Below the pieces are notes generated by a model. The model saw only the letters and a list, made by a program, of their open reading frames with translations, did not search any database and was not told the origin of the DNA. The translations under genes and the position numbers were made by a program. DNA of 32,658 bases from Bigelowiella natans CCMP2755 (taxonomy: Eukaryota > Cercozoa > Chlorarachniophyceae), in the NCBI GenBank assembly GCA_000320545.1, contig ADNK01000613.1:1-32658 (forward strand), in the 5' to 3' direction. Numbering within the stretch: the stretch's first letter is position 1; each line of letters begins with the position of its first letter. Of this stretch, positions 30,322 to 32,658 are shown piece by piece.

Positions 30322-31851
30322 CTACATCTTGCTTCGGTTGGTATGTGCGGAAGAAGGTGATCGCTGCGGCTGTGATGTGTGGAGGTGAGAGGGCCTTTTC
30401 ATTGATGGTTGGAACGGCGCAGCAGCTGTGGTGGAGTGAGAGACGTTGGACTTGTTCCTCTTCTTCGTCGTACCTGCAACATCGAAAAAGCTTCCATCTT
30501 TCCTGTCCCCCGTGCTTCGTATCGATCCAATTGGTGACGATGATGACGATGATGATGTTGATGCTACAGACGAAGACGACAACGACGAATTTGGAACTCC
30601 TTTGCTACGAGAATTGTCGGGATTCTGTTGCCGCCTCTGCGACATTCGCGGCGGTAGCGGCGGGCGAGGTGGTGGCATTTTAGATGACGATTGGTTTGAT
30701 CTTTTCGCATTCGACTTCTTTTTCTTTCTAGGAATGGATGGTCGTGGCTGCTGCTGCTGCTGCTGCTGACGTCGGCGCTCACGCATCTCACGGATGAAGT
30801 CATCGATCGAATCGGTCCTGCAGTAGAGGAGCAGAGAGAGGTAGAGAAGAAGGAATGAGAGCAGAGCCATCATCATGTGAGACGGCACGCAGGATATACC
30901 TGCCACCGTGTCGCATCATGGGCACACATTTCGAATATTTGTGAGTTGTCTTCCTTGCTGCCATGATCATAATTATCCCCATCACCATCATCATCATCAC
31001 CATCATCATCACACCACTACGTCAACCATTATTCCACACATAATTACCGAGGTGGCCTCTTGAGCAACACTGTGTTCTCCATTTCCATGCGCTTCAGTCG
31101 GTTCATCATACCCTGCAGGTCACGCAACTCCGGATTCATGCCGCTGCTACTGCTACTACCACTGCTACTGCCACTACCACCACCGTTGCTGCTGTTGCTG
31201 CTGCTATGATGATTAGGGGGGTGGGGAGCACGAGGATGCTGATGAAAAGGATGACGAGGAGCTGTTCCTGTGAAAGGCCGAGACGTCTTTTCTGTGGAAC
31301 CCCTACTGCCGTTCATTAGTATTTCTTCGTCGCTGTCATCATCTACACCATCCGTTGCAGTCTTCTTGTTCTTCTTCTTTTTCTGCTTCCGCTGCGTGGT
31401 GACTACATTCCTGGCGACCTTCTGCTGCTTGGATGCTGATGTCGAAGACGACGTTTTTTGCTGAAGTCGCTCTTCTCGCTGCTTCTTGCCCTGAGTCCCG
31501 CCGCCGCCATTGGCCTTGTAGCCGCCACCCCCGCTCCGGCTTCTTCTTCCTCTTCTTTTCTCCCCTCCTTCCACGCTATAGCTTCGACGGGGGAGGCAGC
31601 TTGCGGCGGCGCGGCCCATCTTCATGGTCATCCTTTTTTTCCTGAGGCTCACCTGATCGGACATGCGCCGCAGCAAGCTGCTGCGTTCTCGTCGCATCTC
31701 ATTCACGTTTGCACGCGACGACGGCCTTCTTGGCGGTGTTGCTGAAGAAGCATTTCTGGCATAGCTACTACTTTGCCTATTGCTGCTGCTGTCGTTGGTA
31801 CTGGTACTGCTGCTACTGACAGCTACCCATTCTTTCGTTCCTTTGGGATAT
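30322..31851 (-). CDS. Basic low-complexity/coiled-coil protein, last two exons (5' partial)
   Basis: Exons 31851-31048 and 30817-30322 (TAG), joined by a 230-nt intron (CG|GTAATTA ... CTGCAG|G) in phase, give ~432 residues. The upstream acceptor follows a C-rich tract (CCACCCTCAG), so earlier exons lie in or beyond 31852-32658. The visible protein starts near YPKGTKEWVAVSSSS, then has Arg/Lys-rich segments (RKKRMTMKMG, RKQKKKKNKK), an acidic patch DGVDDDSDEEILMNG, poly-Ser/Gly, a predicted coiled coil across the splice (ELRDLQGMMNRLKRMEMEN, then SIDDFIREMRERRR), a Gln run, proline stretches (PPPRPPLPPR) and a Ser-rich tail. No domain is recognised. Composition suggests a nuclear or cytoskeletal scaffold, which is only inference. 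The coding frame is strengthened by the helical segment continuing cleanly across the intron. Confidence 0.5.
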
Positions 31852-32658
31852 CTGAGGGTGGGGGAGGGGGGGGGGGAGGGGGGACAGTAACGACGGTCGT
31901 GGCTTGAATGAAGAACAATTAAAAGTGTCAGGAATCCCCGCTCCTCAAACAGCTAGTTATGTATCCATCATGTGCTTTCCAAAAAAGCAGCAGAATCAGT
32001 GGCATCATGCTGGCAGCAGCGACGACTGGACTTCTCCTAGCAAGGACCTTTTCCTTGTGAAGCTTGTTTCATGCTGGCTCCATGCATGGCCACACGGGCA
32101 CTGCATCGAGCTTCGGAATTCCTACGGGAGGGGTTGGGGCGGACAGAGCACATAACGGAGCATGCTGTGAGACGATGATGCGCGTGAGGATAAACCAACC
32201 ACAGGACACGACAAAGTTGATTTTCAGGTGGTGCTACTGAACACATCGTCGATGCTTCTTGTCCCGTTGCAATGTCGTGGAACGAGCGGCATCATTTGTG
32301 CGTGCGTGTGTGTGTGTGTGTGTGTGTTGGGGGGGGGGGGATTTACCGGCCGATCACTCGGTTAGCTATCATAGAACTGGGGGAAGGGACTGGGGATAGT
32401 GGGCTGCATGATGCACGATGCTCCATATGGATAGATGCGTGCGAGTCTGGTAGAATGCACATGCACGGTATTACTACCGATGATACTTCAACCATGGTTT
32501 CGTAATTTATATCAAGTAAAAGCTGATAAAGAGGAAAAGTAACAATGATAGAAGTAACAATAGTAATATTTTGAACCTTTATTTAGATCGAATATTACTT
32601 CAGCGATGAGACATATCCCAGGACTTATTCCTGCTCAGGGAATTTAAAAAAAATCCTC
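31852..32658. other. Right-edge region, probably intron/5' part of the minus-strand gene
   Basis: It begins with a G-rich (minus-strand C-rich) run at 31859-31883 that is the pyrimidine tract of the acceptor at 31852-31853. A plus-strand frame 31904-32155 ends with GHCIELRNSYGRGWGGQST, which partly resembles the Asn active-site block of papain-type proteases, but no other protease part is near. A (TG)n tract plus G run lies at about 32302-32340. No exon of the minus-strand gene could be placed. Confidence 0.4.

Noticed and set aside
30240-31745. Plus-strand ORFs rich in Ser, Asp or Phe opposite the minus low-complexity gene
   Set aside because: They mirror the repeats of the minus strand, whereas the minus frame continues a helix cleanly across a canonical intron.

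Overview
This is eukaryotic nuclear DNA from an alga-like organism. Genes are split into many short exons by GT-AG introns, microsatellites are dense inside the introns, and intergenic stretches of 0.8-2.3 kb separate genes on both strands. Two genes point to a plastid-bearing host. One is a MutS2-type protein, a family that eukaryotes usually have through plastid ancestry. The other is a PsbQ-like photosystem II lumenal protein whose N-terminus reads as ER signal, then transit region, then twin-arginine thylakoid signal. That layering suggests a secondary plastid (stramenopile, haptophyte or cryptophyte). The species cannot be named from the sequence alone.

Layout. 234-2266 (+): C-terminal part of a MutS2-like protein (KOW-like strand region plus Smr domain), running off the left edge; the first ~185 bases look like poor-quality contig end. 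3193-4705 (-): seven-exon PsbQ-like gene, visible only by joining exons. 6394-6879 (+): Ser/Asn-rich ORF of unknown function. 6880-9023: non-coding, rich in fold-backs and short repeats. 9024-14339 (+): 11-exon gene for a 1200-residue secreted/membrane protein (signal peptide, propeptide, reprolysin-like metalloprotease, beta-rich modules, Pro/Thr linker, SEA-like segment, degenerate cupredoxin, one membrane helix, cytosolic WW domain). 15329-18647 (-): 12-exon PfkB-family kinase with an N-terminal membrane anchor. 18982-19210 (-): possible small two-exon gene. 19784-24060 (+): 17-exon Sec14/CRAL-TRIO-GOLD lipid-transfer protein. 26319-27539 (-): CDC123/D123-like protein with a C-terminal tail anchor. 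28452-29522 (+): DGAT2-type acyltransferase. 30322-31851 (-): last two exons of a basic low-complexity protein running towards the right edge.

There is no operon logic. The genes are independent and often arranged head-to-head (CDC123-like/DGAT2) or tail-to-tail (MutS2/PsbQ-like, protease/PfkB). Loose themes are plastid function (MutS2, PsbQ-like) and lipid handling (Sec14-GOLD, DGAT2). Exon models were built by hand from splice sites, reading phase and family patterns. In the protease, PfkB, PsbQ-like and MutS2 models every junction is phase-consistent; one Sec14 junction is not. The most novel item is the protease-cupredoxin-WW fusion, which resembles a convergently built ADAM-like surface protease attached to a cytoplasmic adaptor module.
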